Assembly: GCF_018881905.1 (NCBI RefSeq) | Contig: NZ_JACVPM010000001.1 | Location: 558,001-622,000, forward strand | Length of the DNA stretch: 64,000 nt | Direction: 5' to 3' | Source of the DNA: Polynucleobacter sp. MG-27-Goln-C1 | GTDB lineage: Bacteria; Pseudomonadota; Gammaproteobacteria; Burkholderiales; Burkholderiaceae | Part shown: positions 27,878 to 37,357 of the stretch, piece by piece | Position numbering within the stretch: position 1 is the stretch's first letter | Layout of the letters: the number at the start of each line of letters is the position of its first letter | The notes under the pieces: generated by a model | Told to the model about the DNA's origin: nothing | The model's input: only the letters and a program-made list of their open reading frames with translations | Database searches by the model: none | Made by a program: the position numbers and the translations under genes

Positions 27878-28666
27878 TTAACAGGTGGAATATTTAGACA
27901 GACACTGCACCATCTGAGCAAAGATGCGTGGGTTTGCACACATTACTTCACCGCTTTGCAAGAAGCCTTCTTCACCGCGGTAATTACCAATTAAACCACC
28001 AGCCTCAGTAATCAATAAAGCACCTGCGGCCATATCCCATGGCTTGAGATCGCTCTCAAAAAATCCATCGTAACGACCAGCTGCAACATACGCTAAATCA
28101 AGTGATGCAGCGCCAGGGCGACGAAGACCAGCACATTGACGCGACATGTCACCAAAGATTTTTAAATACTTTTCTAAGTCTTGATCTTCGCGATATGGGA
28201 AACCAGTGCCAAGCAAGGAATTAGCCAAACGATCTTGAGTGGCAACGCGCAAACGCCGGCGATCTAAATATGCACCTGCACCGCGAGTAGCAGTAAAGAG
28301 TTCATCACGAGTTGGGTCATAGACCACCGCCTGCTGAGTTACACCATTCACAGCCAAGGCAATTGAAACCGCATATTGCGGAAAACCATGAATGAAGTTC
28401 GTTGTGCCATCCAATGGATCAATGATCCATACATTTTCAGCATCTGCATTTTGGGCACCAGTCTCTTCAGCCAAAAAGCCGTGAGTTGGGTAAGCCTCGC
28501 TGAGCGTTTCAATAATCGCCGCTTCAGCCTGTCTGTCCACCTCGGTTACAAAGTCATTATGTTGTTTGCGGTCAACCTGGAGTCGCTCTAAATTCAGAGA
28601 AGCTCTATTAATCACGGTTCCGGCACGACGGGCAGCCTTAACGGCCACATTTAACATGGGATGCAT
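27878..28666 (-). CDS. suhB: Inositol monophosphatase family protein SuhB
   Basis: The 262-residue enzyme has the metal and catalytic motifs EET (in AEETGAQ), DPLDGTTNF and [16 protein letters not shown], which belong to the inositol monophosphatase/SuhB group. In E. coli SuhB also joins rRNA antitermination complexes. I start at ATG 28666 (MHPMLNVAV) since the frame to 28738 adds 24 residues (hydrophobic) without support in the family. Convergent with lpxH (13-base gap); divergent from trmJ. Confidence 0.92.
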   Translation of the reverse strand: MHPMLNVAVKAARRAGTVINRASLNLERLQVDRKQHNDFVTEVDRQAEAAIIETLSEAYPTHGFLAEETGAQNADAENVWIIDPLDGTTNFIHGFPQYAVSIALAVNGVTQQAVVYDPTRDELFTATRGAGAYLDRRRLRVATQDRLANSLLGTGFPYREDQDLEKYLKIFGDMSRQCAGLRRPGAASLDLAYVAAGRYDGFFESDLKPWDMAAGALLITEAGGLIGNYRGEEGFLQSGEVMCANPRIFAQMVQCLSKYSTC

Positions 28667-28796
28667 AGTATTGATGGACAAATTAAATAAGAACAAGCTC
28701 ACCAGATTGCAAACTGCATGACAATAAGGAGCTAACACGATGATTCTAAACGATTGCCCCCTTGAACTCCCAAGCCCCTAAAGAAATCTTTTCAAT

Positions 28797-29546
28797 ATGA
28801 ATACCGCTCAGGCACAGTTATTACGCTGGGTTCTAGTTGAGACCAGCCACCCCGGAAATGTGGGCTCGGCTGCCCGCGCACTCAAAACCATGGGGTTTAG
28901 TGATCTGCGCCTGATTTCACCGAAGATTCCGGGGGTTGCGCAAACACCCGAGGCTATTGCTTTAGCAAGCGGTGCCGGGGATATTCTGGAATCTAGCCAG
29001 GAATCCCCCTCCCTCGAGTCCGCCGTTCAAGACTGCGCCCTAGTCCTAGGCTTAACTAGTCGTGATCGTGAATTCGGGCCACCAGCCATGAATTGGCAAG
29101 ACGCCCGCCCCTTGATTCAGGCTGCTATCGCCGGCAATCAGCGGGTTGCACTCTTGTTTGGCCCTGAACGGACCGGCCTAGATAATCATCACCTGTCGCT
29201 TTGCACTCATCGGGTGTGGCTTGATGCAAACCCACTCTACCCCTCGTTAAACCTCGCTCAGGCCATGATGGTCTGCGCGTTCACCCTCAGAGAATCCTTA
29301 AACGAGGATGCCGTTCTTGGCCCAACAGGCTCGAATGTAGAGCAGGTAGATTATGCGGATCCAGCAGCTGTAGCAGCCATGCTGGAGCACTGGCGTGAAG
29401 GGCTCGAGGCCATTGGCTATCTTGACCCCGCCAATCCCAAGAAGCTCATGCCTCGTTTGCAAGCCCTCTTTGCCAGAACTCGCCTCCAAAAAGAAGAAAT
29501 CGATCTTCTGCGTGGGATTGCCAAGCAGATGCTCTTGAGAAAATAA
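28797..29546 (+). CDS. trmJ: tRNA (Cm32/Um32) 2'-O-methyltransferase TrmJ
   Basis: TrmJ methylates the ribose of residue 32 in the anticodon loop. The 249-residue SPOUT enzyme has LVETSHPGNVGSAARALKT, ALLFGPERTGL (motif with the knot's arginine/glutamate) and YPSLNLAQAMM, which match TrmJ. The C-terminal ~80 residues are the TrmJ extension. Start ATG 28797; the gene is followed by cysE after 29 bases on the same strand. Confidence 0.93.
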   Translation: MNTAQAQLLRWVLVETSHPGNVGSAARALKTMGFSDLRLISPKIPGVAQTPEAIALASGAGDILESSQESPSLESAVQDCALVLGLTSRDREFGPPAMNWQDARPLIQAAIAGNQRVALLFGPERTGLDNHHLSLCTHRVWLDANPLYPSLNLAQAMMVCAFTLRESLNEDAVLGPTGSNVEQVDYADPAAVAAMLEHWREGLEAIGYLDPANPKKLMPRLQALFARTRLQKEEIDLLRGIAKQMLLRK

Positions 29547-29575
29547 ATTCAGCCTTTACCCGTTAAAATCGCATT

Positions 29576-30343
29576 ATGTTTAATTCGCTTTTCGACCAAG
29601 TCGACTCCATCATTGTTCGTGACCCTGCTGCCAGAAATCGCTTAGAGGTCATTACCTGCTATCCAGGGTTGCATGCCGTATGGATTCATCGAGCATCCCA
29701 TGGTCTTTGGAACTTAGGTCTGAAGTGGATCGCACGACTGCTGTCGATGCTAGCTCGCTTTATTACCGGTATTGAAATTCATCCTGGCGCAAAGATCGGT
29801 CGTCGGGTATTTCTAGATCATGGTCTAGGCATCGTTATTGGTGAGACTACAGAAATTGGTGATGATTGCACCATTTATCAAGGCGTCACTCTGGGTGGAA
29901 CTTCGTTATACAAAGGTGTGAAGCGTCACCCTACTCTAGGTAAAGGTGTTGTTATCAGCGCAGGCGCTAAAGTGCTCGGAGGCTTTGCCGTAGGCGATGG
30001 TGCACGTGTTGGATCCAATGCCGTAGTACTCAAAGAAATTCCTGCTGGAGCAACTGCAGTAGGGATTCCAGCGCGCATCTTGCACCCAGATTTACCGCAG
30101 GCAAGTACGCCAGACAGCAAGACTAAAGAATACTTCTCTGCTTATGGTGTAACACCAAATGTAGATGACCCAGTGTCTATGGCATTGAAAGGCTTGATTG
30201 ATGCCACGCTTGAGCAAGAGGCCAAAATTGTCCTACTGGAAAAGGCTTTAGCAAAATTGAGTAATACACCAGCATCGGATTCCGGCGAATCAAGCGATAC
30301 CAAGCGTGACCTGGGCGCCTTAAAAGAATGGCTTAAAGAATAG
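29576..30343 (+). CDS. cysE: Serine O-acetyltransferase
   Basis: CysE acetylates serine to supply O-acetylserine for cysteine synthesis. The 255-residue protein has the N-terminal helical part, then a left-handed beta-helix from hexapeptide repeats (EIHPGAKIGRRVFLDHG... IVIGET... TLGGTSLYKGVKRHP), with the catalytic His/Asp in DHGLG. The C-terminal tail after residue ~185 is long and variable; some longer relatives lack the cysteine-synthase-binding Ile end, and this one ends EWLKE. Confidence 0.94.
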   Translation: MFNSLFDQVDSIIVRDPAARNRLEVITCYPGLHAVWIHRASHGLWNLGLKWIARLLSMLARFITGIEIHPGAKIGRRVFLDHGLGIVIGETTEIGDDCTIYQGVTLGGTSLYKGVKRHPTLGKGVVISAGAKVLGGFAVGDGARVGSNAVVLKEIPAGATAVGIPARILHPDLPQASTPDSKTKEYFSAYGVTPNVDDPVSMALKGLIDATLEQEAKIVLLEKALAKLSNTPASDSGESSDTKRDLGALKEWLKE

Positions 30344-30350
30344 CCTAGTT

Positions 30351-30941
30351 CTAATGTAGGGTTGGTGATGAGCTGCCAGGATTAGAAATATCTCCTGTAA
30401 ATTCATCATCACCATCATCGGAATCAGCAGGCATTCCAAATGCAAATGCTTCGCCACCCTCGGGATGACGATTCTCAATCTCTTCATCAGTAGCAGCGCG
30501 AATGTCTTCTACCTGAACCCAGAATCGGAGTGCCATACCAGCAAGTGGATGATTCCCATCTAAAACGACTTGGCTGTCAGCAACATCGGTAACGGTATAA
30601 ATGAGAGGTTCATCATCTACATCAGCAGCATCGCCCTCATCTTCAGCGTCAGGAACGCCCTCGAACTGCATGCCCACTTCCAAAGGCTCAGGAAAGCGTG
30701 CGCGTGGCTCAATCTTTAATAACTCGGGATCGTACTCACCAAAGGCCTCACTTGGCTCCAGCTGAATACTGGCTTCATAGCCTACATCCTGACCATCCAA
30801 TAAGGTTTCAATCTTGGGAAAAGTACCCTCATATCCGCCATGCAGGTATACCATCGGAGAATCTGGTTCCTCGATAATATTGTTTTGCGCATCGGTTAAT
30901 TTGTAGCGCAGGGATACAACGGTATTTTTTTCGATCTTCAT
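30351..30941 (-). CDS. slyD: FKBP-type peptidyl-prolyl isomerase (SlyD-like)
   Basis: The 196-residue protein starts MKIEKNTVVSLRYKLTD and contains the split FKBP domain with an inserted flap (VGYEASIQLEPSEAFGEYDPELLK) and NHPLAGMALRFWVQV, the SlyD arrangement. The long C-terminal acidic tail (DSDDGDDEFTG) lacks the His-rich nickel-binding tail of E. coli SlyD. I use ATG 30941; the frame begins earlier at ATG 30959. It is divergent from roxA, 44 bases apart. Confidence 0.88.
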   Translation of the reverse strand: MKIEKNTVVSLRYKLTDAQNNIIEEPDSPMVYLHGGYEGTFPKIETLLDGQDVGYEASIQLEPSEAFGEYDPELLKIEPRARFPEPLEVGMQFEGVPDAEDEGDAADVDDEPLIYTVTDVADSQVVLDGNHPLAGMALRFWVQVEDIRAATDEEIENRHPEGGEAFAFGMPADSDDGDDEFTGDISNPGSSSPTLH

Positions 30942-30985
30942 GCGTAATTCATTCAACATTGTGTTTTAAACAGCTTTTTACTTAT

Positions 30986-32212
30986 ATGACTGCATTTTAC
31001 TTGAGCAAGCCCTACGATCCGCCACAGGCACCCCAAAACCTTCCACTAGATCGCCCATGGGCTCTTCTGGGGGGCAATAGCCCTCAGCAGTTCATGAAAT
31101 CCTATTGGCATAAGAAGCCGCTTTTAGTCCGCGGTGCTATCCCTGCCTTTGAAATTGCCAAGCGCATGGGCGAGCCACTGGAGAGTGCAATATCTGCTGA
31201 AGACTTATTCAAAATATCAAGCAATGATGCGGTTGAATCGAGATTAATCAAAGCAAAGCCTTGGGCCTTTACAGATGGACCATTTAAAAAGAAATCGATC
31301 CCTTCGCTTGACACACCAGACTGGACCCTCCTACTTCAGGGAATGGAAGCACGCCACCCTGCCGCAGCAAAAATTCTTTCTTGGTTTCGGTTTATTCCAG
31401 ATGCACGCTTAGATGATTTAATGATTAGCATTGCTGGTCCTGGTGGTGGCGTTGGCCCACACTTCGATTCCTATGACGTCTTTTTAATTCAGATGTCGGG
31501 ACGGAGGCGTTGGCGCATTTCAGAGCAAAAGGATTTAAGCCTGAACCCAGATCTTCCATTAAAGATTTTGAAACGCTTTCAAGTAGAACAAGATTGGGTT
31601 TTAGAGCCAGGCGATATGCTTTATCTGCCACCACACATTGCCCATGATGGTATTGCCTTAGATGCAGGCTGCCAAACCTGGTCGGTTGGATTTAGAGCAC
31701 AAAGCTACAAAGAAATATTGCAGGAGGGTTTATGGCGTTTAGCAGAATCCCTTGAAGATATTCCAGAGCTTGAAAAGCGCTTTGCCGACCCCAAGCAAAC
31801 GGCAACTTCGCAGGCTGAGCAACTACCTGAAGAGCTCATTAAACAAGTAACGCAAAAATTAAACAGCTTAAAGTTGGACCGCATAGAGAGCTTCCTCCCC
31901 GGAATTGCAGCCTATCTCAGCGAACCAAAGCCCCAGGCTTTTTTTGATGGAAACGCGCATTATCTTTCGTCCGAAGAATTTGGGGTTGAGCTTGCCAAGC
32001 AAGCTGTGAAGCCGCACCCTCAAACAAGGCTCCTGACCTTAGGCGCAACGGTATATTGCAACGGCGAAGATGTGACTACAGGGCAAGCTAGCGCGATAAA
32101 AAAGGCCTGGCGCGCACTTGCTGCCAAGAAGGAATTTAAGGGCTCTATAGGCAAAATTGAGGCAAATAACAGCCTTTTTGAAGCATTTTTGGCTGGGTGG
32201 TTGGTTTTTTAA
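30986..32212 (+). CDS. roxA: Ribosomal protein L16 arginine hydroxylase RoxA
   Basis: The 408-residue protein is a 2-oxoglutarate/Fe(II) oxygenase of the JmjC/cupin type. The iron triad is His159/Asp161 (in GPHFDSYD) and a histidine in LPPHIAHDG (His220 likely), and RRRWRIS is a family segment. RoxA (YcfD) hydroxylates Arg of L16. The C-terminal half (residues ~240-400) is the winged dimerisation part of the family. ATG 30986 is the first in-frame ATG; an earlier TTG is not used. Confidence 0.88.
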   Translation: MTAFYLSKPYDPPQAPQNLPLDRPWALLGGNSPQQFMKSYWHKKPLLVRGAIPAFEIAKRMGEPLESAISAEDLFKISSNDAVESRLIKAKPWAFTDGPFKKKSIPSLDTPDWTLLLQGMEARHPAAAKILSWFRFIPDARLDDLMISIAGPGGGVGPHFDSYDVFLIQMSGRRRWRISEQKDLSLNPDLPLKILKRFQVEQDWVLEPGDMLYLPPHIAHDGIALDAGCQTWSVGFRAQSYKEILQEGLWRLAESLEDIPELEKRFADPKQTATSQAEQLPEELIKQVTQKLNSLKLDRIESFLPGIAAYLSEPKPQAFFDGNAHYLSSEEFGVELAKQAVKPHPQTRLLTLGATVYCNGEDVTTGQASAIKKAWRALAAKKEFKGSIGKIEANNSLFEAFLAGWLVF

Positions 32213-32231
32213 TTCCGGATTGGGACATGGC

Positions 32232-32237
32232 TATAAT
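32232..32237 (+). promoter_or_regulatory. -10 element upstream of the small lipoprotein
   Basis: A perfect TATAAT lies at 32232-32237 in the 115-base gap after roxA. No good -35 is present at 17 bases; the bases there read TTAATT. The start of transcription would be near 32244, giving an ~85-base leader with the palindrome at 32282. Confidence 0.55.
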
Positions 32238-32281
32238 GTTTGCTGGAAAGTACCTAAGGGGTAACCCTGTACATTCTAAGT

Positions 32282-32301
32282 ATTAATAACCGGTTATTAA
32301 T
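32282..32301. repeat. Perfect 20-base palindrome in lipoprotein leader
   Basis: ATTAATAACC (32282-32291) is followed directly by its reverse complement GGTTATTAAT (32292-32301). It lies between the TATAAT and the Shine-Dalgarno AGAGGA (32314-32319). A loop-less palindrome suits a dimeric regulator's operator more than an RNA hairpin. Confidence 0.6.
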
Positions 32302-32327
32302 GATAATTTTTTAAGAGGAAATTACAA

Positions 32328-32501
32328 ATGAAGAAGTCACTCGCACTCGTAGCAATGTTGGCAATCGCTTTGGCCGCTTGCGGTAAAAAAGAAGAAGCAA
32401 AACCTGTAGAAGCTGCTCCCGCTGCTCCTGCTGCTGCTGCTCCTGCTGCTGATGCTCCTGCTGCTGCTCCAGCTGCACCAGCTGCTGACGCTAAGAAGTA
32501 A
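32328..32501 (+). CDS. 57-residue Ala/Pro-rich lipoprotein
   Basis: ATG 32328, preceded by AGAGGA at a good distance, opens 58 codons. The signal peptide MKKSLALVAMLAIALAAC carries a lipobox (LAAC, Cys18). The mature part is GKKEEAK then almost only Ala, Pro and Asp (AAPAAPAAAAPAADAPAAA), ending AKK. This looks like a small outer-membrane lipoprotein of the kind found in many Polynucleobacter and Burkholderiaceae, possibly with an envelope-spacer role. It has its own promoter and terminator. Confidence 0.85.
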   Translation: MKKSLALVAMLAIALAACGKKEEAKPVEAAPAAPAAAAPAADAPAAAPAAPAADAKK

Positions 32502-32514
32502 TATTCTTCTTGAA

Positions 32515-32545
32515 GAAAAAAAGCCGCTGAAAAGCGGCTTTTTTA
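32515..32545 (+). terminator. Intrinsic terminator after small lipoprotein
   Basis: AAGCCGCT (32521-32528) and AGCGGCTT (32533-32540) pair around a GAAA tetraloop, preceded by an A-run and followed by a T-run (TTTTTTATTG). Because A- and T-runs flank both sides, it may also serve the minus-strand bamC transcript, which ends at 32573. Confidence 0.9.
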
Positions 32546-32572
32546 TTGTCTATTGTTTTTAAAACTAATCGA

Positions 32573-33721
32573 CTATCGAGACATCTGCTCCGTAAGTAGA
32601 GTGAGAAGCTGTAATCCAGCCGCAGTATTTTCTGGCTTACCGTCAGCATCTTGAACATAAATACTTGAAGAATTATCCCCGGTGGATTTAATCACTACAA
32701 GATACTTCTTAGCCTTCAAACTAGAGTCATCCTTGCTGCTAAATAAATTGGAGAAGAATCCTTTGGTGTCACCCAAGTCTTTAGGATTAACGTAACGAAC
32801 ATAGTAAACACCGTTAACACGATTACGATCTTCAACAGTAAAGTTGGAGCGATCCAAGGCAAGACCTGTGTCGCGCCATGCTCGATCAAAGCCTGCAGCC
32901 ATTTCAATATGGGCACTATTAACACCCTCTTGAACCAGCTTCGCTTTCGGCGTCTTAGGGCCTAGTGGTGCCGCTACTTGGGCTTTAGCCATTTCTTGCG
33001 TCATACCTAAGCGCTCCATCAAGCGAGCAAGGAATGCTGCTTCAAGCTCAGGATCATTCGGCCGCGCAGTCCAGATGGTGGAAATACAGTTACCAGTAGC
33101 ATCTGTTGTACATTTTTCAATGGCTCCCCGTTGTGTAATGTAAACCTCAGTTTCACCAGGCTTACTTACCTCAAGACGAGTCCTGTACCTATCGCGCTCT
33201 CCAGTGTCGTAGATTGAATCTAAGGCACCACCAACGAGGTTGCGAATAAAGTCCTGAGAAATCTTGGCGCGATTCTCGGCCCAATCAGTTTCCATGATGC
33301 CAGTTGACGGTGAGTCGATAACTAACAAGAAGCCGTTTTCCTGCCAAAAATCTTTAATTTGCGGATAGAGTTCTGGAGCTGGCTTTTCTACCACCAACCA
33401 ACGGCGCTCACCATCGCGAGCGATACGCATACCTGGAATACCAGTCATCACATTTTTGCGGGTTTGCACAGACTTCTTAACTGCAGCGTTGTATTCGGAC
33501 ATAGTGGCAGAGCCATCCTGAACGATATAGCGGCGATCAGCCTGAGCAGTGATGAGGTCTGGTGGGTAGGACAAATTCGGACCACGTACTGCACCAGCAG
33601 ACTTGTAATCTACAGTGTCGTTAGTTGCGACAGATTTACAGCCAAGCAAAGAAGCGCTTGCTAAGGAAATCATCAGTAGAGTTGCGCAATGTTGGCGCAG
33701 GATTTGCATCAAATTCATCAT
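32573..33721 (-). CDS. bamC: Outer-membrane assembly factor BamC
   Basis: The 382-residue lipoprotein has signal lipobox LLGC (Cys28 or so) and the BamC domains; the segment [20 protein letters not shown] is the conserved N-terminal motif that binds BamD. It is part of the BAM complex inserting outer-membrane proteins. ATG 33721 overlaps the dapA stop (ATGA), as in E. coli where dapA and bamC (nlpB) are also together, so the two are coupled. Confidence 0.93.
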   Translation of the reverse strand: MMNLMQILRQHCATLLMISLASASLLGCKSVATNDTVDYKSAGAVRGPNLSYPPDLITAQADRRYIVQDGSATMSEYNAAVKKSVQTRKNVMTGIPGMRIARDGERRWLVVEKPAPELYPQIKDFWQENGFLLVIDSPSTGIMETDWAENRAKISQDFIRNLVGGALDSIYDTGERDRYRTRLEVSKPGETEVYITQRGAIEKCTTDATGNCISTIWTARPNDPELEAAFLARLMERLGMTQEMAKAQVAAPLGPKTPKAKLVQEGVNSAHIEMAAGFDRAWRDTGLALDRSNFTVEDRNRVNGVYYVRYVNPKDLGDTKGFFSNLFSSKDDSSLKAKKYLVVIKSTGDNSSSIYVQDADGKPENTAAGLQLLTLLTEQMSR

Positions 33722-34641
33722 AGTAAGCCAGCCTGTTTCATTGCAGTCTTCAAAGGTTCGCGCAAAGCAACACTCAAAGGGGTTAAAGGTAAACGAATTC
33801 CAGCTGTGACTTTGCCCATTTCATGCAGAGCCCATTTCACAGGAATTGGATTTGCCTCAGTAAACATGGCTTTATGAACAGCCAGTAGTTGATATTGAAT
33901 CGTACGTGTCTTCACTACATCATCAGACATCGCGGCCTGACATAGTTCATGCATCAAACGTGGAGCGATATTTGCAGTTACAGAAATATTGCCTTTACCA
34001 CCCATGAGCATGAGCATTGCAGCACTAAGATCATCACCTGAGAAGACAGAGAAATCTTGATGGCCAGCGCGCTTGAGATCAGCCAACAACAGAGTGCCAC
34101 GCTCAATGCTGCCGGTAGCATCTTTAATACCAATAATGCCGGGGACACCCGCTAGGCGCACAGTAGTTTCGCCAGCCAGATCCGCAACCGTTCTACCTGG
34201 AACGTTGTACAGAATCACAGGTAAGTCAACTGATTCAGCAATTTTCTTGAAGTGGGCATACATGCCCTCTTGGGTTGGCTTGTTGTAATAAGGAACAACC
34301 TGGAGGCTTGCATCGGCACCAACGGATTTAGCAAACTGAGTTAACTCAATTGCTTCTGTGGTTGAATTTCCACCTGTGCCAGCAATCACTGGAATGCGTC
34401 CAGCTATGTGATCGACAGTCGTCTTAATAAGCTCGCAATGTTCTTCAACAGACACCGTAGGGGATTCACCGCTCGTACCAACAATGACGATGCCATCTGA
34501 ACCCTCGGTAACATGCCAATCTAATAATGAACGTAGGGCAGGAAAATCTAGACTTCCATCCTCGAACATTGGCGTCACAATGGCAGGCATACTGCCTGCG
34601 ATAGGCTTTTTAATAGCTTTGGATTGTGTTGTATTAGTCAC
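33718..34641 (-). CDS. dapA: 4-hydroxy-tetrahydrodipicolinate synthase DapA
   Basis: DapA joins pyruvate and aspartate semialdehyde for lysine and peptidoglycan. The protein has [22 protein letters not shown], the catalytic tyrosine in LYNVPGRT, and the Schiff-base lysine in IGIKDATG. The frame opens at a TTG (34677), but the family starts near the [11 protein letters not shown] segment; I choose the GTG at 34641, giving 307 residues. An ATG at 34590 (residue 18) is another choice, so the start is uncertain. Upstream gene overlaps if an earlier start is used. Confidence 0.92.
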   Translation of the reverse strand: MTNTTQSKAIKKPIAGSMPAIVTPMFEDGSLDFPALRSLLDWHVTEGSDGIVIVGTSGESPTVSVEEHCELIKTTVDHIAGRIPVIAGTGGNSTTEAIELTQFAKSVGADASLQVVPYYNKPTQEGMYAHFKKIAESVDLPVILYNVPGRTVADLAGETTVRLAGVPGIIGIKDATGSIERGTLLLADLKRAGHQDFSVFSGDDLSAAMLMLMGGKGNISVTANIAPRLMHELCQAAMSDDVVKTRTIQYQLLAVHKAMFTEANPIPVKWALHEMGKVTAGIRLPLTPLSVALREPLKTAMKQAGLL

Positions 34642-34666
34642 TGAATGTGTCTGAATTATCTGAATG

Positions 34667-35221
34667 TTAACCACCAAATTGTAACGGAATGCACCCTTTT
34701 AAATGGCCTTTTACGGCACAAATCCGCTGAACCATGGCTGGTTTAGGTTGGTCGAGGTAAATATCCTCGTAGGCAATCACTTTCAGGCCTGATCGCTCTG
34801 CTAAAGCAAGTAATTCGCCTGGTTTTAGTAAGAAATTGGGGTTGGAAGGCTTACCAAATTGGGCATTCCCATCCGCAAAGGTTTCATAAATAAAGACGCC
34901 GTCCTCGCAGAGCATCTTGGGTAATTCATCCAAAAATGGGCGGTAAAGGTAATTTGTGACCACAATTCCCGAAAATTGCTTTCCTAGCAAGGGCCAATCA
35001 GAGCCCTCAAGATCGAGCTCTTGAGTTTGAATGTGGACATTTTTCAGGGGCTCTAGGGCAGAAATATCTCGGTCGACAGCCAAAACAGTGTGTCCTAGCG
35101 ACGCCAATAAAGCGGAATGCCTGCCAGAGCCAGAAGCTAAATCCAGAACTATTCCCCCTGCTGGAATGACTGAAGCAAAACGCCTCACCCAGGGAGAAGC
35201 TTCTGCAATCGCATCATGCAT
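34667..35221 (-). CDS. Class I SAM-dependent methyltransferase
   Basis: The 184-residue protein has the Rossmann motif [16 protein letters not shown], then [11 protein letters not shown] (motif II acid), and [17 protein letters not shown] (motif IV). These fit a small-molecule methyltransferase; the target is unknown. The frame begins with TTG 35230; ATG 35221 is preferred. It lies between trpS and dapA on the minus strand (18-base gap from trpS), a run that includes housekeeping genes. Confidence 0.8.
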   Translation of the reverse strand: MHDAIAEASPWVRRFASVIPAGGIVLDLASGSGRHSALLASLGHTVLAVDRDISALEPLKNVHIQTQELDLEGSDWPLLGKQFSGIVVTNYLYRPFLDELPKMLCEDGVFIYETFADGNAQFGKPSNPNFLLKPGELLALAERSGLKVIAYEDIYLDQPKPAMVQRICAVKGHLKGCIPLQFGG

Positions 35222-35239
35222 TGATTTCAAAAAGTGGCC

Positions 35240-36442
35240 TTAGTCGTACGCTAAGCCCATAGACTCTCGGACCTCACGCATAGTTTCTTGAGCAACCTTA
35301 CGCGCCTTATCGCTACCATCTGCAATGATGGACCGCAATAAGCTGGGATCATCTAGGTACTTTTGGGCTCGCTCAAACATTGGCTGCTGCTCTGCAAGAA
35401 TGGCATCAATTACAGGCTGCTTGCACTCTAAGCAGCCGATACCTGCAGACTGGCATTCTTTTTGAACCCAAGTCTTAGTATCTTCATTCGAATACACGGT
35501 ATGTAACTGCCATACAGGACAGCGTGCAGGATCGCCAGGATCGGTTCTGCGTACTCGCGCAGGATCGGTAGGCATTGTTCTGATCTTCTTGATGACATCC
35601 TCAGGATTTTCACGAATGCCAATCATGTTCCCATAAGACTTAGACATTTTCTGCCCATCAATACCAGGCATACGTGATGCAGTTGTCAGTAAGGCTTGTG
35701 GCTCAGGCAGAATAATTTTGCGGGCACCCTCTAAGAAACCAAACAGTCTTTCACGGTCAGCCATCGAGAGACTTTGCGCCTCTTGCAGCAAAGCCTTAGC
35801 TTGCTCTAAAGCCTCATCATCGCCCCGCTCCTGAAATGCAACACGCAATTCAGCGTACATCTTCGCGCGCTTACTACCTAATTTTTTAACCGCCTCTAAT
35901 GCCTTCTCTTCAAAGCCAGGCTCACGACCATAAAGATAGTTAAAGCGGCGTGCCACTTCACGCGTCATCTCTACGTGAGGAACTTGGTCTTCACCTACCG
36001 GTACAAATTGTGCGCGATACATCAAAATATCGGCAGCCTGTAGCAAGGGATAGCCCAAGAAACCATAGGTCTGTAAATCTTTTTCTTTGAGTTTTTCGAT
36101 TTGATCTTTATACGTTGGCACACGCTCCAACCAACCCAAAGGTGTACCCATAGACAGCAATAAAAATAGCTCTGCATGCTCGGGCACTTTGCTCTGAATG
36201 AATAAAGTAGCTTGGTTTGGATCAACACCACAAGCCAACCAGTCAATCACCATATCCCATACAGACTGCTCAATCACATCCGGGGTTTCATAGTGGGTAG
36301 TTAAGGCATGCCAGTCTGCTACAAAAAAGTAGCATGGATACTCAGACTGCAAGCGAACCCAATTCTTTAAAACACCATGGTAATGGCCGAGGTGCAAGCT
36401 ACCTGTTGGTCGCATGCCAGAGAGAACGCGTTCTGCAAACAT
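35240..36442 (-). CDS. trpS: Tryptophan-tRNA ligase
   Basis: TrpS charges tRNA-Trp. The 400-residue enzyme has the HIGH-type GSLHLGHYHG and KMSKS in GQKMSKSYGNM, together with MRPTG and the GDPARCP zinc-like Cys patch (WVQKECQSAGIGCLECK) typical of this subgroup. It is longer than E. coli TrpS (334), due to an insertion between the two motifs (about residues 200-240, EERAAQ-type helical region). Start ATG 36442. Confidence 0.94.
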   Translation of the reverse strand: MFAERVLSGMRPTGSLHLGHYHGVLKNWVRLQSEYPCYFFVADWHALTTHYETPDVIEQSVWDMVIDWLACGVDPNQATLFIQSKVPEHAELFLLLSMGTPLGWLERVPTYKDQIEKLKEKDLQTYGFLGYPLLQAADILMYRAQFVPVGEDQVPHVEMTREVARRFNYLYGREPGFEEKALEAVKKLGSKRAKMYAELRVAFQERGDDEALEQAKALLQEAQSLSMADRERLFGFLEGARKIILPEPQALLTTASRMPGIDGQKMSKSYGNMIGIRENPEDVIKKIRTMPTDPARVRRTDPGDPARCPVWQLHTVYSNEDTKTWVQKECQSAGIGCLECKQPVIDAILAEQQPMFERAQKYLDDPSLLRSIIADGSDKARKVAQETMREVRESMGLAYD

Positions 36443-36499
36443 CTTGATCTTTATTCTTTAAGGGTAATTAAAACTAGTTAAGCAAATAGGAGAAATCAG

Positions 36500-37348
36500 T
36501 TAGTGAAATAACGACCATACCGGGGTTAAGTGGTCTGGCAAATGAGGCAATGTGCCCAGATCAATATAACTCTCTTCGGGATCATGGAAATCAGAGCCTC
36601 GAGAAGCCAAAAATCCATAATGCTGCGCAATCTTGCCATAGGTTTGATATTGATTCGGACTATGGCTTCCAGTAATCACCTCAATGGCCATGCCGCCGAT
36701 CTCTTTGAAGTGCTTGTAGAGTTCATCCATCTGCATAGCGCTGAGCTTATAACGTCCTGGATGTGCAATTACAGCGACGCCACCGGCTGCCTTGATCCAA
36801 GCAACAGCATCATCTAGTGTCGCCCAGAGATGCGGTACATAGCCCGGCTTGTCCTCGACCAAGTAATTCTTGAATACTTGATTGGTATCGCGGCAGACGC
36901 CCTGTTCAACTAAAAATCGTGCGAAGTGTGTTCGAGAAATCAGCTCATGATTACCAGCGAAATGCAATGCGCCTTCGTATGCGCCGGGGATACCAGCTTT
37001 TAATAATTGCTCTGCCATCTGCTTAGCGCGATTACCCCGACCTTCGCGAGTGAGTCGTAAGCCTTCTAGAATTCCTAAATGTGCAGCATCAATGCCTAAG
37101 CCAACAATATGAATAGTCTGCCCCATCCAGGTTACTGAAATCTCAACTCCAGGAAGATAGTCCATACCAAGTGAATTTGCAGCAGCTTGAGCTCTCTCCT
37201 GGCCACCCAATTCATCGTGATCAGTTAAAGCCCACAAACGGACACCATTTGCATAGGCGCGCTCAGCCAACTGCTCAGGCGTTAAGGTTCCATCGGAAAC
37301 AACGGAATGGCAGTGTAAATCTGCGTTTAGGCTGGAATTACTGGTCAT
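36500..37348 (-). CDS. PHP-domain phosphoesterase (RNase AM/YciV-like)
   Basis: The 282-residue protein starts with the PHP motif NADLHCHSVVSDGTL and continues with ALTDHDELGG, GVEISVTW, GVAVIAHPGRY and GSDFHDP, the five metal-binding stretches. This matches the YciV/RNase AM group, which processes RNA 5' ends and 3',5'-phosphates, although the precise substrate here is inferred. A start at ATG 37348 gives normal length. The gap to trpS is 57 bases. Confidence 0.88.
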   Translation of the reverse strand: MTSNSSLNADLHCHSVVSDGTLTPEQLAERAYANGVRLWALTDHDELGGQERAQAAANSLGMDYLPGVEISVTWMGQTIHIVGLGIDAAHLGILEGLRLTREGRGNRAKQMAEQLLKAGIPGAYEGALHFAGNHELISRTHFARFLVEQGVCRDTNQVFKNYLVEDKPGYVPHLWATLDDAVAWIKAAGGVAVIAHPGRYKLSAMQMDELYKHFKEIGGMAIEVITGSHSPNQYQTYGKIAQHYGFLASRGSDFHDPEESYIDLGTLPHLPDHLTPVWSLFH

Positions 37349-37357
37349 GACCCTATT

